Assembly: GCF_029714285.1 (NCBI RefSeq)
Contig: NZ_CP121662.1
Location: forward strand, 3,220,001 to 3,284,000
Source of the DNA: Rhizobium sp. CB3090
GTDB taxonomy: Bacteria > Pseudomonadota > Alphaproteobacteria > Rhizobiales > Rhizobiaceae
Direction: 5' to 3'
Length of the DNA: 64,000 bases
Shown: positions 60,696 through 64,000 of the stretch, one piece after another
Numbering within the stretch: the stretch's first letter is position 1
How the letters are laid out: the number at the start of each line of letters is the position of its first letter
Translations under genes and position numbers: made by a program
Notes under the pieces: generated by a model
Databases searched by the model: none
Told to the model about the DNA's origin: nothing
What the model saw: only the letters and a program-made list of their open reading frames with translations

Positions 60696-61766
60696 ATGTC
60701 CGACGTGAAGAAAGTCGCAATCATCGGCCTCGGCATCGGCCGCTCCCATATTGTCGAAGGCTATCTGCCGCATCCGGACCGCTTCGAAGTTGCCGCTCTC
60801 TGCGATCTCAATGAGGAACGCCTGAACGCCGTGGGCGACGAATTCGGCATCACGCGGCGGCTCAAGGATTTCGTCGAGATCCTGAACATGCCGGATATCG
60901 ACATCATTGATATCTGCACGCCGCCCGGCTCGCATTTCGAACTGATCATGCAGGCGCTTGCCGCCGGCAAGCATGTGGTTTGCGAGAAGCCGCTGGTCGG
61001 CTCGCTCGCCGATGTGGACGCGCTCATCGCGGCGGAAAAGACGGCCAAGGGCAGACTGATGCCGATCTTTCAATATCGCTATGGCGACGGCATTCAAAAG
61101 GCAAAGCGCATCATCGAGGCCGGCATCGCCGGCAAGGCCTATGTCGCCACTTCGGAGACGCATTGGGTGCGCGGCGCCGACTATTATGCAGTCCCATGGC
61201 GCGGCAAATGGGATACCGAGCTCGGCGGCGTGCTGATGACGCATTCGATCCATCTGCACGACATGCTGACCTATCTGATGGGCCCAATTGCCGGCCTTTT
61301 CGGCCGCGTCGCCACCCGCGTCAACGATATCGAAGTGGAAGATTGCGCCAGCGCCAGCCTGCTGATGGAGAATGGCGCGCTGGCGACGATCAGCGCAACG
61401 CTCGGCTCGCAGGAACAGATCAGCCGCCTGCGCCTCGCCTTCGAAAACGTGCTGATCGAGAGCAATCACGAGCCCTACAGCCCCGGCCAGGACCCCTGGA
61501 AAATCGTTCCTGCGAACGACGAGATCGCCGCGAAGATCGATGCGCTGCTGACCGATTGGACGCCAATCCCGATCCGCTTCAACACGCAAATGAAGCTGTT
61601 CCATGAAGCGCTGGTGTCGGGCGGTCCGCTGCCGGTGACGACAGCCGATGCCCGCCAGGCACTGGAGCTTGTCACCGCATTCTATGAATCGTCGGAAACG
61701 CGCACCGAAGTCCGCTTTCCGGTCGGCCCGGAAAGCACGAAATACAAGAGCTGGAGGCCGGCATGA
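60696..61766 (+). CDS. Gfo/Idh/MocA family oxidoreductase
   Basis: A 356-residue dehydrogenase family member. The nucleotide loop is VAIIGLGIGRSHIVEGYL, the lysine motif VCEKPLVGSL, and the substrate region ELGGVLMTHSIHLHDMLTYL (with the catalytic His). The C-terminal part includes GQDPWKIVPANDEIAAKIDA. It overlaps the ATPase reading frame by four bases if that gene starts at its first ATG. It probably oxidises or reduces the sugar taken up by the ABC system. Confidence 0.88.
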   Translation: MSDVKKVAIIGLGIGRSHIVEGYLPHPDRFEVAALCDLNEERLNAVGDEFGITRRLKDFVEILNMPDIDIIDICTPPGSHFELIMQALAAGKHVVCEKPLVGSLADVDALIAAEKTAKGRLMPIFQYRYGDGIQKAKRIIEAGIAGKAYVATSETHWVRGADYYAVPWRGKWDTELGGVLMTHSIHLHDMLTYLMGPIAGLFGRVATRVNDIEVEDCASASLLMENGALATISATLGSQEQISRLRLAFENVLIESNHEPYSPGQDPWKIVPANDEIAAKIDALLTDWTPIPIRFNTQMKLFHEALVSGGPLPVTTADARQALELVTAFYESSETRTEVRFPVGPESTKYKSWRPA

Positions 61767-61810
61767 CAACGGCCGTGCGAGCCATCAGGACGAACAAGGA
61801 GGAAGCGCCC

Positions 61811-62890
<1,080 letters not shown>

Positions 62891-63027
62891 AAGGGCTGCA
62901 AGTTGCGCTTATCTCTCCCTTGGCCGGCGAGAAAGCGACACGAGGTTGCTTGCGTGTCGTCTTAGCGTCGACAAAGCCAAACGAAAAAATTATGCTCCGA
63001 CGGCATAGAAGCCGTGGGAGAGACGCG

Positions 63028-64000
63028 ATGGACCCGAGAACATTCATTGGCGAGAGCCTGGTGGCAGGGGAGGCCTCCGGCGAGATCCTCTTTGCGGACG
63101 TGGGCCTGAGCTTCATGGGCGGAACGAATCCCGCCACAGGTCAGGTGACCGACACCCACCACCCATTGCATGGGCAGAGCGTGGCCGGGAAAATCCTTGC
63201 CATTCCGAGCGGTCGTGGATCTTGCGCCGGCAGCCTCGTCATCTTCGAGCTACTGACGAACGGACATGCACCCAAGGCCCTCGTGTTCCATCACAAGGAA
63301 GCAATTCTCACATTGGGGGTCATGATCGCAAACGAGCTGTTCGCGCTCGGGATTCCTGTCATTTGTCTCAGCAAGGATGATTTCGAATCTCTGAAACTGT
63401 ATCGCTACGCCGAAATCCGGAACGGGGCCGTCACCGTATCCATGGACGCGCCTCAAGATGTCGAGTCGAATGTGCCGGTCGCACCGCTTGACATCGAAGG
63501 GTTTCAGCTCAGCGACCTCGACAGGAAGTTCCTGGATGGGGCGTACGGCGAAGCAGCGCGCATTGCCATGCGGGTCATCATCCGTGCGGCGCAGCTCGAG
63601 GGTTCGGACAATCTGATTGCCGTCGACATGGCGCACATCGACGGCTGCTTCTATCAGGGACCGGGCAGCTTGCTGTTCGCGCGAAAGCTTTGCGATCTTG
63701 GCGCTTTTGTCAGAATACCGGCGACCATGAACGCGCTTTGCGTCGATCGCCAGCAATGGAAAGACCAGGGCGTCGTCGAGGCCCTCGGGCTTCCTTCCGA
63801 CGAGCTCGCAGACTGTTTCGTCAGGATGGGGGTCCGCCCGACATATACCTGCGCTCCCTATCTCCTCGACGGTGCCCCGACCTTCGGACAGCAGATCGCC
63901 TGGGCAGAATCGAATGCCGTCGTTTTCGCCAATTCCGTGATCGGCGCGCGGACGCTAAAATATCCCGATTATCTGGACATTTTGGTCGCCATTACGGGCC
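63028..64000 (+). CDS. Aconitase X, fused swivel and catalytic domains (3' end outside window)
   Basis: An open frame from ATG 63028 to the window end (324 codons). Residues 1-135 are the AcnX swivel domain (DUF126) with FMGGTNPATGQVTD, HHPLHGQSVAGKIL and PSGRGSCAGSLVIFE, which holds the catalytic serine region. From about residue 158 comes the catalytic DUF521 domain with MAHIDGCFYQGPGSLLFARK and YTCAPYLLDGAPTFGQQIAW. Bacterial AcnX proteins of this fused type include cis-3-hydroxy-L-proline dehydratases. Context gives no proof here. The 137-bp space before it has no clear operator. Confidence 0.88.
   Translation, partial: MDPRTFIGESLVAGEASGEILFADVGLSFMGGTNPATGQVTDTHHPLHGQSVAGKILAIPSGRGSCAGSLVIFELLTNGHAPKALVFHHKEAILTLGVMIANELFALGIPVICLSKDDFESLKLYRYAEIRNGAVTVSMDAPQDVESNVPVAPLDIEGFQLSDLDRKFLDGAYGEAARIAMRVIIRAAQLEGSDNLIAVDMAHIDGCFYQGPGSLLFARKLCDLGAFVRIPATMNALCVDRQQWKDQGVVEALGLPSDELADCFVRMGVRPTYTCAPYLLDGAPTFGQQIAWAESNAVVFANSVIGARTLKYPDYLDILVAITG

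Overview
The window is a GC-rich, densely coded chromosome-like segment from an alphaproteobacterium of the Rhizobiales, most likely Rhizobium in the broad sense. Four things point there: a hut operon with hutF/hutD rather than hutG, a GlpSTPQUV-type glycerol ABC transporter, many CUT1 sugar ABC systems paired with Gfo/Idh dehydrogenases, and intergenic palindromes of the Rhizobium mosaic type (GGGGAGAAGG / CCTTCTCCCC). No rRNA, tRNA, CRISPR array, transposase or phage gene was seen.

Layout. 1-1.5 kb: 3' end of a Cu(I) P-type ATPase plus its MerR-type copper sensor. 1.8-5.6 kb: thiolase, a VapBC toxin-antitoxin pair, a small exported protein and a DHA2 drug exporter. 5.8-6.5 kb: a cytosolic sulfite-oxidase-fold enzyme. 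6.6-13.9 kb: a complete-looking histidine utilisation locus (hutI-hutH-hutU-hutD divergent from hutF-hutC) around a TATATA-centred operator, with no hutG in view. 13.9-18.5 kb: a 50-residue membrane protein, a TetR regulator, a periplasmic molybdoenzyme with its b-type cytochrome, and tryptophan 2,3-dioxygenase with a divergent Lrp regulator. 18.5-20.5 kb: mntR/mntH. 20.6-24 kb: an M23/LytM protein, a GFA-family protein and an SMP-30 lactonase. 24.2-29.4 kb: a three-subunit molybdenum hydroxylase with a divergent TetR gene and a DUF427 protein. 29.4-37.2 kb: a sugar ABC transporter divergent from a ROK regulator, a Gfo/Idh dehydrogenase and a ThuA-like protein. 37.5 kb: a CorA/ZntB-type transporter. 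39.5-45.6 kb: the glpSTPQUV operon. 45.8-62.9 kb: a large carbohydrate region with two paralogous Tat-type sugar-binding proteins, a LacI and a TetR regulator, a DUF2264 protein, a 2-hydroxyacid dehydrogenase, three Gfo/Idh dehydrogenases, an enolase-superfamily protein and one full ABC transporter. The window ends inside an aconitase X gene.

How it fits together. Most of the window is catabolic: uptake systems with their own regulators feed oxidoreductases. The most interesting observations are (i) the two glycerol-transporter ATPases carry complementary defects, so their dimer should have one intact and one degenerate ATP site; (ii) a matched pair of 18-bp TetR-type operators with the same promoter geometry ties the sugar ABC operon to the enolase-superfamily gene; (iii) two related Tat-type sugar-binding proteins lie about 9 kb apart, one with no permease of its own; (iv) a mosaic repeat supplies the last codons of the enolase-superfamily gene; (v) several proteins lack a usually essential residue (LytM zinc ligand, VapC glutamate, ROK zinc/sugar site).
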